From contig CAMPDV010000005.1 in assembly GCA_946699065.1 (NCBI GenBank), positions 1,240,001-1,304,000 of the forward strand: DNA of 64,000 bases, in the 5' to 3' direction. Positions 1 through 12,135 of the stretch are shown piece after piece (positions within the stretch are counted from its first letter, which is position 1; every line of letters starts with the position of its first letter). The translations under genes and the position numbers were made by a program. This DNA is from Loxodes magnus (taxonomy: Eukaryota > Ciliophora > Karyorelictea > Loxodida > Loxodidae). The notes beneath the pieces were generated by a model, which did no database searches, was not told the DNA's origin, and worked only from the letters and a program-made list of their open reading frames with translations.

Positions 1-480
1 TAATATTCAGAAATTTAGGCAGATTACGAAGCAAAGAAGAGAGTTTATGAATCAACTATGGCATCAATCGAAACTGATAAATCAAATATAGAAACTGAAG
101 TTAATTCCTTGGTAGAAGATGTAAAAGGTCTGGAATCGAAATGGTTTTAATATCACTCGTAAATGTAGCTTAGTGAAGTATTTCACCATAGAGCTTAGGC
201 AGAATAATCCTATAGAGAAGGAAAATAAGTTTTAAGTGAAGATTTTAAAAGTCATCAAGAATTATATAATTGGAAGATGTAATAGTAATAAGTTCTTACT
301 TAAGATCTTAGGAAGCACCAAAAACTGATCAAAGACAACTAAGAGATTAATACTTAGTAAATGGGTCTTTTTGGAGATTTAAAAAAACTTCTCAATTTAA
401 AGCTTCTAGTACTGAAATCAAATCTACACTCTGGCACTAGAAATGCATTGATGGGAGAAGATAGACTTGTATTGGAATGA
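1..480 (+). CDS. IFT81: IFT81 C-terminal part (intraflagellar transport, IFT-B), 5' truncated by the window
   Basis: Frame 1 is open from base 1 to a TGA at 478-480 when TAA and TAG are read as Gln, giving 159 residues. The visible part is helical and charged. It has the layout of the end of IFT81: a segment with an ESKWFQYHSQ-like stretch where human IFT81 has EESRYHY, then LYNWKMQQQQVLTQDLRKHQ where the family has a QYTK...QENLGKKLREKQK stretch, then GLFGDLKKLL for MWRDLEQLM, and a final MGEDRLVLE, close to the GEDRLIL end I recall for the human protein. IFT81 pairs with IFT74 in the IFT-B train and binds tubulin through its N-terminus, which lies outside this window. The family match is from memory; a profile search would settle it. 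Confidence 0.8.
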
Positions 481-1601
481 TAAAAAATAGTTCTATTAAC
501 AATTTAATTTTTATCTTTGTTATTAGGGGTTTTCAGAGATTAATCTATAGATTATAGTTTACCTCTTTCATTATATCACTAAAGAAAATCTTTATATTAT
601 TTACCATTTAATCTATGTTTACTGTGAAACTTTAAACATATTGTAAGTATATAGCAGCCAATAGTTATAAATTGTGCTTATTTGAAGTCTATTTAAATAA
701 ATTTTTATCTATTATTTGAAGATACCTTATAATTAACTAAGATGCTTCAAACTATTCCAACTATACAAATTTATTAGATTTATTACATTCCTATTTAAGA
801 TATAATCTTAAATGCTAATAATTTGCTTATCATTTGTAAGAAAGCAAGCAAATACATAAGTATGATGTGACAAATGGTTTGGATTAAGTTCTTAATATAA
901 TGAACATATTATTTGCAAAACTTATATTTCTTACTATAAATATAAAGAAATTACAGTCATTAAGCATAATATACTTGAGTTAGATATGTAAATGCTATAT
1001 CTTTAAGTAATAATAATATATTTTATCTATTATTAAATTCATTAGTTTAATGCTAATCTATTTAACTTTGTGGGTTTTAATATATTCTATTATCTAAAGA
1101 TATTCCTTTAGCTATAAAAGAACTTATAGATAGATCTAGTAACTATTATATTTAGTTATTTATATAGTTTTTATGCTTTATTTTACTTACTATTCTAACT
1201 TTCTAAATAAAAGCAAGATTTAACTAGCTAATCCTTTATACTCTTTAGTCTTAGAATTTTAAGTTAGAGTAAATTACTAAAGCAGAAGTGCTTTTTTCTA
1301 TTTTACTTATCTACTATAAGCTTCATACTAATATGTAATCTAAATTTAACCTTAACCATTAACACTCTGGAAAAGGTTCCTGTTGGTTATATATAGGAGA
1401 ATGCTTTATTATGATAAAAGTTCTAAACTAATATTTTTGGGTTCAAATATATAAGGCTAGCTTAATATAAGAAGTATAAGTCTATTGAAGCCCCATAACT
1501 TGAAATAGTCATAAGAATGATACTTGGAATAAATAGAAAAGACTTAAGCATGAAGTACTAATAGTAAATGATGATGTTAATTTAATTAAAATAAGAATAA
1601 A
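481..1601. other. Intergenic, AT-rich, no gene seen
   Basis: About 1.1 kb between the IFT81 stop and the next start codon. No long frame with protein-like composition, no structured RNA and no repeat shared with the rest of the window was noticed. Confidence 0.5.
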
Positions 1602-3140
1602 ATGAGTTCTACAAGAAAGAAGGAGTAATAAAAAGAATAAAGTCAAAGCAAATCTCTCTAATAAAAAGAAGAAACTCCAATCAATGATAGATTGACATTC
1701 TTAGAAAACGCTATTCAAAAGTTACAGTATCAATAGGAATAACTAGCTCCTCTTCTTGAATTGACTAACAATGTACCTGCTCTTATCAAGGTAGAAAGTA
1801 CTTCTAAGCTGATTGCCTAGAAATACAAAGACATTGAAGAATGCATTCAGCTTTATGGAGAGCAAATCAAAGAAATAAGAAAATAAGCTTAAGGACTTGC
1901 TTAAAAATCTAAAGCAAGTTTATAAGAAGAGTCATCAAAAAGAGAGAAAGAAGGAAAAGCCATAAAAAATCATATAATAGATGTATAAAATGGAATTAAG
2001 CAGCTAGATTTAGAAAACTAGATGGAGATAAAAAATTTACAAGTATCTTCAAAAGAAGAGATGATTCAAGTAGTAGAAACTTTCGATGCTAAAATGCTCT
2101 AAACTAAAAATTAATACTCCTAATAAATTAATGAAATCATTAATAAGTAAGATGAAAGGTTATACCAAACTTAGGAAGATATCTAACTCAAAAAAAATAA
2201 CTTTGAAAAGTTCTAAGAAGAGTCAACTCAGTAATTAGAATAAATCCAGTCCAATATTACACCTAAAGTTACCGATCATATCACGATTGCAAATGAAAGC
2301 TTAGCCCAGTTTTAGGAGGAACTTCTGTAATAGCTTGAAGACCTAATTGAAAATACAGTGAATCAAGAAAAAAGTTAACTTATAAAGAAGCAAAAGAATT
2401 TTCATCTTAAGTTTAGCTAGGAAACTTTAAGTCTAAGAGGAGACGTAGAAAAAATTAGAGATGTATTTGAGGAAAAATTTAAAGGTTAGTTGCTAGAGTC
2501 TGTTTTAAGTTAACCTCCTGACTAAAAATTGAATGGAATAAATCAAGAAGTAAGAAAGAAACTTGATTCATTGAAATAAAATTCAAGCTAATAGTTTGAA
2601 AGAATTTAAGATATTATTTCATAGGTCTAAGAGTAACTCTCAGAACTTGGAAATTTTGAAAATTCAGGCTTTGAATCAGTTCAGGAAAATATTCAATAAA
2701 CAAAAAATCAAATCTAGCAAATATCTCATGAACTAGAGTCTCATTCTATTAAAAATTAATCTGACCTATATAAACTTTAAGAACAGCAGAAACTGGTAGA
2801 AGAACTAAGAGGCCAACTGATAAGAATGCAAGCAAATGAACCATTTGAAAAAAGAAATTAAATACAAAAAGAAACTGAGCTATCTACTGCTTAAGGAAAT
2901 GAGTTATCCAACTTTAAAAAAGAAATAAGCTCTAAAATGGAGGAAACATAAAAAGAATTACAAATCCTCAACAAAGATTTCAATGAAGTGCTACAAAGAG
3001 CTGAAAAACAATTTGGAGTTAAGTTTAATGAATTAAAACAATAAAAACAGACATTTAGAACGCAACAAGCTTATGGAGCTAAAGAGATAAACCAAGGAAT
3101 CGATTTTAATGAGGCTGTTATAGATCTCAAAAACAAGTGA
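1602..3140 (+). CDS. Long coiled-coil protein, 512 aa, function unknown
   Basis: One uninterrupted frame of 513 codons from ATG at 1602 to TGA at 3138-3140, with no in-frame TGA and dozens of TAA/TAG codons that must be Gln. The absence of internal TGA over 512 codons in such AT-rich DNA is strong evidence of selection. After a short basic Ser/Lys/Gln-rich head (about residues 1-25) nearly the whole protein is Glu/Lys/Gln/Leu-rich with heptad-like spacing, so it is predicted to be a long alpha-helical rod. There is no signal peptide or membrane segment. Short hydrophobic breaks near residues 220 (VTDHITIANES) and 300 (ESVLSQPPD) may separate helices. It could be a basal-body, ciliary or cortical structural protein, in keeping with the IFT81 neighbour, but I recognise no family. 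Confidence 0.85.
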
Positions 3141-4101
3141 TTGGTTATTCAACTTAACTTGGATTCTTTATTATTTAAAAAATATCAGTCTAAATATAAA
3201 TAAATAGCTCAGATATCTTATAGCAATTAACATTCTTTAATTCCATAAAATTATAATACAAACATATCAGTAGACTATCTAAAGCATGACAGAGTTCTAG
3301 AGATCTAATTTGATACTAGTTAAAGACAGTATCTCTTTTTTAATATATTATTATGACCAAACCATGATATAATATACATTATGCATATTTAATATAGTTG
3401 CAAAAGACTAAATTTTAAGATCTAAAACAGTTTATATATATTAATAGCTTTATAAGTATAATCTTTCTAAACTTATTATAACTATACGCTAGCTAAATAT
3501 TTTTGTATCTTTGCGATAATTATAAACTAAGTCTAATAGAAAATCTAATTAAGAATCTATAAGAGACCTAATTTTTTCCTAATGGAGTGGATTAAATGAG
3601 AACATTTTATTTAGCATAGCTAAGCAAGATCAATATTAATAAAAGCCATTCATCTATTTAAATCAGCAACCTTTTTAGTTTAAATTGAAGTGAAAATTTA
3701 CAGACTAGAAAAATTATTTTTGAAGCCATAAGTAAAAGCAGGCTATAATAATCAGAACTAAATAAAATGTTATAATAATTAATTAATTTTTTTAAGTAGA
3801 AAATACAAAAATGTATTTAAAGGCTTAGTATATCTAACAGAAGATTATTACTAATAAACATTTTTAGTGATAGTGATTTACTTAAATGAAAGATCTTCTA
3901 ATTAAAGTTAGCTATTTTAAAATATAATTTATAAACATGTGGCAATTCAGCCCTTAGATACTATAAATGGAATATAATAAGCTTCCTTTATTATCAACCG
4001 TTAAATATACTAATTTTAATATAACTGGCCAATACCATAATTTCATAAGGCTGTTTAAAATCTTATTAGTTTGCTTATTAATTAAAACAAACTTGAAAAT
4101 A
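3141..4101. other. Intergenic, AT-rich, no gene seen
   Basis: About 960 bp between two + strand genes. It is rich in TTTAA/ATTA and shows no protein-like frame that I trust. Confidence 0.4.
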
Positions 4102-5475
4102 ATGGAGAAAAACATTAGTTTTAAATAAGAAGCTAAAGATATGCAATCTCCTACTATACAGGATTAGACTATCACAAATAATTATAATTAATTTAGCTTA
4201 TAAGAATGCAGTTCTTTGAGGAATAAGAATAATGGATGTATAGATGATTACTTCTTCAACAGTGTTAAATATCAGAAGTTTTAAGAATTCTTTTACTAGT
4301 AATGAAATCAGCTTAAATCAAAGAAATTTCATAAGAATACACTACCAGAAGAAAGATGGTTAAAATACTTGAAGAATTCGTCACCAAAGTCATTTCCTAC
4401 CTAGTTCCAAAAAAAATAGAGAGCAGCATCTTAAATATTTTTAAGTAAATAAGATTATATTCCTTAAAAAATTTCTCGTTCATAACTAAAAAAGAATAGC
4501 AGAAATAAATCATGCTGCTGTTCTTGTTGTGCAGGTACTAATTCCAAAAATTGGCTAATTGCTGCTCATAAATTAATAGACTTTGCAATAATGTAGAATG
4601 AAATCGAAATAAACGTCAGCAATATAGACCAGCAACTGATAAAGCATCTTAAAAATCTGTAATAGGAAATAAAAAAGAAAGTACTATAGTAGATAAACAT
4701 GCAATAGTAAAGTCATATTCCTTAATTTTAAATTTAGAATAGGAATTAGGCTATTTTGAAACTTGCCTTTCTGACAAAACTCAAGAAAACTGTATTCCAT
4801 TAGCAAGAAAATGTAAAACAAAATATTTTTCCTTAGTTTCAGAATCGAATTAATCTTAAGCCTCCTTATTCTCCTAATCTTTAAAAAATATATAGTGAGT
4901 ATCAAAGTTCATAATCTTCTCCCTAGAAGTAAAATATGAATGAAGATAACAAATTATTAACTAAAACTAAATAGCATCATAGAGGAAAAAACTAAAGTTA
5001 CTTATAATTCAATTGACTATCACCATTAGAAGGTATAAAAAAAGGTAATTATAATGTATCGAAAGATAGATAGTTAAGCTTAAAATAAACTCAATCTTCT
5101 TAAAAAAAAATTTCTTTGAATAATTCTCCGATGATGATTTAAGATACTAAGTGAGCTGTGAAATAACCTCAATTTAGATTTTACGATCTTTACAACCCTA
5201 AAATAATAACAAGAAAAAGAATTGCTACGAGAAGTTTAGGCCATTCCAAATCAGAAAAAATTATAGACAAATATTTGAGTTAGAAAGGTAATAATGTAAC
5301 CTAGTTTAGAAGTAGCATTAATTTATCTCCTCTACCAATATAGGCTAATGCTAATTAATTCAAAATCAGAAAAATAAAAAATAGCCCACAAAAAAAGAAA
5401 ACAAAAAAGCCCACAAAAAGAAATAACATATTTCTTTATAACTAGTTAAGCGAAGATATCTATAAGGAAAAATAT
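4102..5475 (+). CDS. Basic Ser/Gln-rich protein with a cysteine cluster; 3' end unresolved
   Basis: ATG at 4102 opens a frame in which TAA/TAG are Gln. Three in-frame TGA codons (near 4300, 5020 and 5150) must be Trp, because the sequence after each one stays protein-like. Features seen: a polar N-terminus, a block ERWLKYLKNSSPKSFPTQF, a cysteine cluster KSCCCSCCAG at about residues 145-155, then helix-like segments and Ser/Pro-rich basic stretches such as RTRKRIATRSLGHSKSEK. Protein-like composition fades after about 5475 (KYKCFN). No in-frame TGA occurs there: the same frame stays open until about 6020, so an intron, an unusual stop or a frameshift must be involved. I cannot name it. The end given is where the coding signal fades, not a proven stop. 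Confidence 0.5.
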
Positions 5476-6287
5476 AAATGCTTTAATTAATGTATTTTTG
5501 TGTTTTTATGCTTTAAACACTTTCCTTAATAATAATGCTCACTATTTAATTTAAATCCTACACTTTTCCCTTTATTAATAATAACCTTCATAAGCCAACC
5601 TCCTTTAGTTTAACTTCATCTTAAAGGAAACTTAAACTTATAATTTAAGATTTTTAATGTAATTAAGTAATTCTTAAATTAGAGTTTATAAGAAATGACA
5701 GAAGCACAAAAATAAAATAATGCTTTAAATATTATAGATTATCAATTCTCTAGACATATTAGTCTTATTAAAGTATAATAGTTGCATTCAAATAATTGTT
5801 AGCTTTTCAATACTGATATAGAGTAATTTCTATTAATTGAAATTTCATTTTTTAAATAATACCATCCATATTTAAACCTAAACTACTATTCTTCATATTT
5901 CCATCTATTTTATTGGTAATTTATAGCTATCTATCTCTGTCTTTTTTCGAGAAATTTAATGTAAAGAAAAAAATACAGGTAGGTAAAAGTAACAAGTAAA
6001 GAAAGTAATAGAAAGGGATGAGGATTAGAATAAGTAGATTAATATACTCAAGTAATATAAAGATATAAATCAAATAGTAAGCTAAGTATCAATAAGGCAC
6101 TTATACATACTAAACTGTCTAAATTTTGATACTTTTGCTAGTGTTCTTATGCTTATTTTATAATTCATCGATTTAATATACTTGCCTAGAAATTAAGCTA
6201 CCTAAATTATCTTAAAAGTATATAAAATTACAAGAGCGTAAAGTATTTAAAAGTAGTTTAGTTTGGATAAATTACTTTTTACTAAAA
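5476..6287. other. AT-rich stretch, probably 3' UTR and intergenic
   Basis: The frame of the preceding gene stays technically open here, but the translation becomes Phe/Leu/Ile/Asn-rich and loses the basic Ser/Gln character. I see no motif or separate gene. Confidence 0.35.
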
Positions 6288-7158
6288 ATGGAGAACTTTG
6301 AATAGGAGAATGATGTAGAATTAGAATACGAATAAGTTAACCCAGAGAATTAACAAAAGTACTAGTAAAAGTCAGTTACTCCCAATAATCCCAATTTATC
6401 GGGTAGTTAGCAAAATTAGTAAAACGAATCTTAACTCTCTAGTTCAAATTTACTTTCTGCCAAACATACTAGAAAAAGAGCTGAGGAAGATGCTAGACTT
6501 CTAGCTAATAGAATAGCTTTACTCAAATCCGAAGAACAAAAGGCTTGGAAGAAAATAGAAGAGACGCGTAAAAGAGCCAAAGAAATAATGGAATTGAGAT
6601 CAAGAAATAAGGAAAACTAAAAATAAAAAGAAGAGATTAAAACATAGAAAGAAGAAGAAGAAGCCAGCAAGGCTGCTTTAAATAGAGCCAAGACTGAAGC
6701 CTAAAAGGAAGCGATTAAAAGAAATACTGAGGAAGTTTTATAGAAAAAGCTTAAAGAATAAAATGAAACTAATTCTATAAAGTAAGCAAACGCTGATTTG
6801 AGAAATCAACTATAAAGTGAATATTTTGCTAAAGCATAAGAAATCAAAAGAGAAAGATAGTAAGCTTAAAAGGATTCTATTTAAAATAGAAGAAAATTGC
6901 TTGAAGATAAAAAGGCTTAAGCAAGAAAAGAACTAGAAAGAAGACTTGAAGAAGAGCACAGAATAAAATTATAAAAGGAAGCTGATGTTGCTTAGATGGA
7001 ATAAGATGAATTGGAATTGATTCAAAGACTTTAGAACACGTAGTTATTATAAAGATAAGGTAAATTTTATTATTTTAGCTTATGAAGATTTGGAATCTGC
7101 TTTACAAGAAGGAGCTGAAAAGAAATCAAAGAGTTCAGTAAAGGGTTCAATGAGATGA
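6288..7158 (+). CDS. Coiled-coil protein, 283 aa, with one 19-nt intron
   Basis: ATG at 6288. Exon 1 runs to 7059, the intron is 7060-7078 (gtaaattttattattttag), and exon 2 ends in TGA at 7156-7158. Without the splice the frame hits TGA soon after 7078; with it the protein continues AYEDLESALQEGAEKKSK and ends SVKGSMR. The N-terminal 60 residues are acidic and Gln/Asn/Ser-rich. Next comes a basic helix around residues 65-110 (RIALLKSEEQKAWKKIEETR), then a long Lys/Glu/Gln/Arg rod, which suggests a structural or cytoskeletal role, but no family is recognised. Two decayed pieces of a second copy lie at 13750-14020 (+) and 31670-32120 (-). The second piece keeps a degenerate version of the intron, so the copy arose from DNA and not from mRNA. 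Confidence 0.85.
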
Positions 7159-7560
7159 CAGTATTAAATAATAATCAATTTAAAGAATATAGACTTAAGC
7201 TTTATTAATTTCTTTAACTTTTTACTTTCAATTTAACACCAATTAGGCTAAACTTGCTTAGTAATGGATTATTTAATTAAACCAAATTGACAAAAGTATT
7301 ATAATAGTAGTAAATTTTAAGTTCCATTAGAGAATGTTAATTTTTAGTTAGTTGCTTGATTTCTTTAGTTTATTACTAAGAAGATAGCAAGATTACTTAG
7401 ATTGTAACTTTAGGTAAGTTTTATAAATAACCTATATTTTGAAGGAAAATTTTTGATATGAACTCTAGGAGGGTAATAAGATAAGTAGTTATGAATGAAT
7501 ATCTCATTACAAATTTACTTTATAACTTTGCTTAAGATCTAGCTATCTTAGTGCTTTAAA
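7159..7560. other. Intergenic, no feature seen
   Basis: About 400 bp of AT-rich sequence after the coiled-coil gene. Nothing supported. Confidence 0.4.
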
Positions 7561-8167
7561 TCTTAAGATAGCACAATTATATTTTCTCTAATAAAATTAA
7601 AATCTTAGGAAAATAAAGGGAGCAAAACTACGAAAAGGTAACAAAAAATTATAGAATATATGCTTGAAAAGAAAATAAAAGCAAAGTAATTAGAATCTTT
7701 TGCATTTAGCAAGACAAACACAAGTAAAATGATAAAATGAAACAAGCTTTTAAGCAAACAGCTTGAGCTAATTTAGTAAGAATAAGGGATTCTATGTCAT
7801 ATATAACTGAATTTAGAATTTCCGCACATGCGAAAAAAATTAGTTAACAAATCTGTATCAGAAGAACAATTTTTTATAAGTATTATTTAAACTTAATTGA
7901 AAATTTTTAATGAAAACTGAAGAATTTAAAGTTGATATCACTAATTAATTAAAAGATGAAATAGAAAGTTAAAATACTTTAATAAATAATAAGTTCCTTA
8001 AACTTAAAATTATTTTTTATCAAAAAAATAGAAGTTAAAGAGATTTTATATTATCAATTCTAAATAATTAAATGAAATACTATTTTGTGTAAAATACTTA
8101 AAAGGCACTAGATAAAAAATTTGAAGAGAACTAATCAAAATTATGTAAATAAAAACAGTCAAAATGA
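7561..8167 (+). CDS. Small hypothetical gene, two overlapping frames (possible intron)
   Basis: Two protein-like frames overlap. The first contains ATG at 7660 and reads MLEKKIKAKQLESFAF..., and stays open upstream to about 7561. The second starts at ATG 7910, reads MKTEEFKVDITNQLKDEIES..., and ends at TGA 8165-8167. A 43-nt GT...AG segment starting near 7880 would join the two in phase, but this is longer than the other introns here, so it is only a suggestion. Both parts are Lys/Gln/Ile/Leu-rich with no known motif. A diverged version of the first part occurs on the - strand near 30767-31070, between the broken coiled-coil copy and armadillo copy B. That conservation of position supports a real gene belonging to this locus. 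Confidence 0.4.
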
Positions 8168-8820
8168 TAAAATTTAGAAAAATATCAAAAATTTAGAGTT
8201 TTAGTGTTAATTATTCACATAAAAAATGAAAAGCAGAACATATTTAAAATTTAGAAAAGCTAAAATTATATAATTTAAGCTGATAATATAAATATTCATA
8301 GATCTAATATTAAAAATAAATAATGAACGTAAATAAATACTTTTGGATATCATAATTGATTAGTTAAGAGAGAAATTTGCTGAACATAATATAAAAATTA
8401 GTTATAAAGGTTTAAAATATTCATATTTAGTAAATTAAGTTGAATATTAATAAAGCTTATAGATAGAAAATTACTATTATATTTTTAAATATAATAGTAA
8501 AAATAAAAAAGGGAACTAAAGTAGATGAATCTAACTATACTTATTTATCTAAAATATAAATATTTATTTTACAAGACTACTCCAGTTCATTATAAACATA
8601 AAGATTTAGTAATACTCCTACTTACTTTTACATCTATAACTATGATACTATAATTAATAGATAAAGGATATGAGTTACTGGAATATATGGATAATATGCA
8701 AGCTTAATTGTTAAAAGTGAAGATAAAAATATAGACTAATGAGGTATGTGAAAAGCTTCTTTTTGTCTACTTAGTAGTTTCTTAATTGTGGTATAATTTA
8801 AATAATTTGGTTAATTTAAA
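8168..8820. other. Upstream region of armadillo-like copy A; cassette homology starts at about 8222
   Basis: Noncoding. From about 8222 onward it is nearly identical to 42702 onward and, inverted, to the sequence below about 30395, so the whole promoter region was copied with the genes. It contains a perfect inverted repeat around 8470-8500 (TACTATTATATTTTTAAATA then ATAATAGTA). Confidence 0.5.
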
Positions 8821-9740
8821 ATGGGATCTATGTGCTCCAGAGAATCTGGGTGCAATAAAGTAAAGTTGGTCGATAGTGCAATTAAAGAAAGCCATATAAT
8901 ATAACCCTTGAGCCTTGAATTTAATTAGATAAACAAAGCTTATGATACTGAAAATTGGTAACTATTAGGGAGTTTTATTTTTTCTAGTGAAGAAATAACT
9001 GATTAAAACATTGATATTGATGAACATTGTTGAAACGAATTTCCTTAAACTTATGGACAACTTGCTTTATTCTACTTAGCAAGGTTTCTGGAAAACCCAA
9101 ATATGAGGATTGTTATTAGGAGTGATGATAGCAATGTGGATTTGGTGAAAAACTTATTGATCACTTTGAAAGATTAAAGTGAAATAAGTAAAAATTACTC
9201 ACTAATCTGCTTGTAAAACCTTACAATGCAAGTGCCTGAATAAAGCAAAATTTGAAAGAGAAACTTGGAAGATTTAATCTTAAAATGTAATATTTTAAAA
9301 GAGATTGAACCTTTTATTCAATCTCAGAATGAAAATGTAAGAATGGAAGCTTCTAATTTATTAATGAATCTCTATCAACGCAAACCAAGTGTATAGAAAA
9401 CCTATTTTTTTCTCTAAGGCTATGCCAAAGAATTGCTACATTTGCTCCACACTTTTAGCAAAACTAACTACGTTATCAAGCAAACTCAAAATCTCTTAGT
9501 TCTACTTAAAGTAAGTCATTTATTCAGGATGCAGATGATAAAGTTCTCTAATATAATGTTAGGTAAATAAAATCCCTCAATGTAGAGTAATTCATTTATA
9601 CTACTCTATAAAGAGCTTAATAGAAGAACCAATAAGAAAGAGAAGCCATATACTAAGTCCTCTAAGACTTTTCTAATCACCTTGATGCTACTGGATAAAT
9701 TTGGGAACATTTAAAAGTCAAACTGTAGTCTGATAAGTGA
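8821..9740 (+). CDS. Armadillo/HEAT-like protein, predicted N-myristoylated, 300 aa, one 17-nt intron (copy A)
   Basis: ATG at 8821 gives MGSMCSRESG. Gly2 and Ser6 fit the N-myristoylation rule and Cys5 could be palmitoylated, so membrane attachment is likely. Intron 9511-9527 (gtaagtcatttattcag) joins ...LLVLLK to DADDKVLQYN, and TGA is at 9738-9740. Without the splice the coding character is lost. The body is all-helical with repeated LLxNLxxL-type helices (for example ENVRMEASNLLMNLYQ), which is compatible with armadillo or HEAT repeats. The family is inferred from pattern only. An in-frame TGA in IDEHCWNEFP codes for Trp. It lies 332 bp upstream of the kelch-like gene on the same strand and the two were always duplicated together. 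Confidence 0.75.
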
Positions 9741-10072
9741 ACACTTTCTATTTATTAAGATATTATTTCAAGCTTACACTCTTATATTGGCTTTACTTAT
9801 ATTTGATTAAAGCTACTATGAATAATATTCTTATTAATGAGAAAGATTTAAAGTATAAACTCATTAAAGCTATTAGCATATAAAGCTTAAGAAGCTTATT
9901 ATTATCTTTAATATAATAGTTTAAATAATCTAGCTAAAGCCTTTTAAGAGTTAGGAAATCTTTATATATAACTAAATATAAATTATTATAAGTATATTGA
10001 TATGCTTTATAAATGATTGAAACAGATATTTAGAAGTATAAAATACTTTAAATAAAAACATTTCAAAATAAA

Positions 10073-11086
10073 ATGGAAAACTAAATTAATAAATAAGCTT
10101 AGTTCATTAAAGTTTTAGCTCTTAGAAACTTTGCAAAGCAGCAATCTACAAGCAGTACTTTGTCGTTAATCAAAAAGTTTGGGCTGCTATTTCTTAAGTG
10201 AGAATTACTTCCTAATTTGTTCTATAATTAAGTGAAATATCACATCATATAATATAACTCTTAAATTCTAGTTACTTACAATGCGACAAAAAACACATAA
10301 TCTGAATGGAATCTTAGTAATTTAAATTAAATAGGCGAACATTATAGTTACATTGAGTAAATAAGTTAATAGAAATTGATTATTACAGGATCCTATTATA
10401 GTAGACTAGAATTAGATTAAAAGTAAATCTAGATTGTCTAAATTAAGAACAAGAAAGTAACGTCAAACTAAAATCAAGAAAATTAACAAACTTATGAAAG
10501 TTAAGGAATTGTAGAACTTCATTAAATGCATGATAAGCGAGCTGCTCATAAATCAGCTTACGATTAAAAAGAATTATTGTATCTTGTAGGAGGATATTCA
10601 TGCAAATCAACTGAAGTATTTAATATTAGAACAAAATAGTCAATAAAATTAGAAAATTTACCTTTTAAGCTTGAAAATTACACTGCAGGTTGTGCTTATT
10701 AAAATTAATAAGTTTTTTAATTTGGAGGGTATGATTAAGGAAAAATAGATAAAATATTTTACTTTGATTGTTTCAAAGAAAATTGGTTCCAGCATGAAAC
10801 TTCTTTTGCAAATAGCTCAAACTTTTTCACAGCAAATTATGTTGATTAAATGCAAAATATAATGATTTTTAATAATGAATTTCCTCAAATTAAGACTAGT
10901 GTCTTTGATACGAAAAAATTGGTAGAGCATGGGGATCAATTTCCGACATCTCATAATACAAATTATTGCTGATATAATTTTCATAGTTGCTTAAATAATT
11001 TGTATATGTTTAATAAAGACTATACTATTTCAATTTATTCACTGAAAAATGGAACATGGGATAAAGCAAGCAAAACAGTCGTGTGA
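10073..11086 (+). CDS. Kelch-repeat-like protein, 337 aa (copy A)
   Basis: Single exon, ATG 10073 to TGA 11084-11086. Kelch features: YLVGGYSCKSTEVFNIRT (double glycine, then the spaced aromatic of a blade), QVFQFGGYDQGKIDKIFYFD (second blade) and further blade-like ends such as DYTISIYSLKNGTW. About four to five blades are plausible for this length, probably a scaffold that binds another protein; the partner is unknown. In-frame TGA codons (FLKWELL and YCWYNFH) are Trp. About nine substitutions and no indel separate it from copy C, while copy B has lost one base. There is no signal peptide. Confidence 0.75.
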
Positions 11087-11145
11087 TTTAGATTTAATTT
11101 AACTCTTGATCCAAAAAAAAAACCTAAAATACTAATTTATTTTAA

Positions 11146-12135
11146 AAGATTTAAAAAGTTACTTAAGGTGATTTATCCTACAGACTATAGATGTTAAATT
11201 TGTATAAAGCAAATATAATTATTTTAAATTTTAGGATTTGGCTATTTAATAATTATAGATTATTAGTCATAGATAGGATAGAGTAAGCTGTAAATTATGA
11301 AAATAAATATTAAGTGTTTATATAAAATCAATTATGCAAATTATTTAAAAGGATTTTAGTTCTTTCAGACTTACTTTTGTATAAATTAGGAATGGTAGCC
11401 AGCTATTTACAAGAATTATTCTTTTCGCTTAAAGATTGTGTAAATGACGTAAAATTAATTAAGAAAATAATTCTTATGAAAGTTTAATCTAATCAACGTT
11501 CAGTCAGTTATTTTATTTTAAGGTATTCGCTTGTATAATTCTTCATAGAATAGCTTGCAAAAATAAATTTATCTCAAGATTGGGATTCTTTATTGGGATT
11601 CTTTTTATGCAATTGGAAATCTTTTTGTTTCTAAATTATTTTATTTTGAATTATTTTTTATCTTATGGTATTAGTTATTCAGAATCTTCTTACTTTTATT
11701 TAAATGATAATATAATAAAGCAAATTTATACATTACAGATATTTGCTTATCCAATTAAAAAGTTGAAGAAAATCATACTGAAGATGAGAAATCTGATAGT
11801 AATTATATAGATATTCTATGCTAAAAGTATTTTGTTGATATATTTTTCTAAATAAACTTTCAGTCAATTCTGTTAATTGATTGAATTTGGATTCTATTTA
11901 TTCAATTCTCAGAGTGGCTGCTGGAAATTTTTATTTTTTAGTATTTAAGTGTTAGATAATAGGTATGTGATTTTTCCTTCTAACTTTATACATTACTTAA
12001 AAGTTTAAATTTCTCCTATTTCATAACTTTGAGTTCTTAGAGTATTTTTCTAATCTTAATTTGATTGGGATAAATCCTGTTTAGAAGAGACTTTTTCAAA
12101 AAAAATTTCATTTTTTATCTATTAAATCAATAAAT
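11146..12135. other. Flank of cassette A, distantly similar to the flank of cassette C
   Basis: No gene is supported. Short stretches (about 11345-11535) resemble 45830-46130 downstream of copy C, for example TTGTATAAATTAGGAATGGT against TTGTATAAAACTAAGAATGG, but are far more diverged than the cassette itself. Confidence 0.35.

Larger units (their letters stand above)
8222..11145 (+). repeat. Armadillo/kelch cassette, copy A
   Basis: A block of about 2.9 kb carrying two genes. It is repeated inverted at 27469-30433 and direct at 42664-45628. I compared the copies by eye: between 8821 and 11086, copies A and C align with a constant offset of 34480 and no indel. Copy A diverges from the other two at about 8222 on the left and about 11113-11145 on the right. 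B and C share slightly more flanking sequence with each other than with A. Confidence 0.85.
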
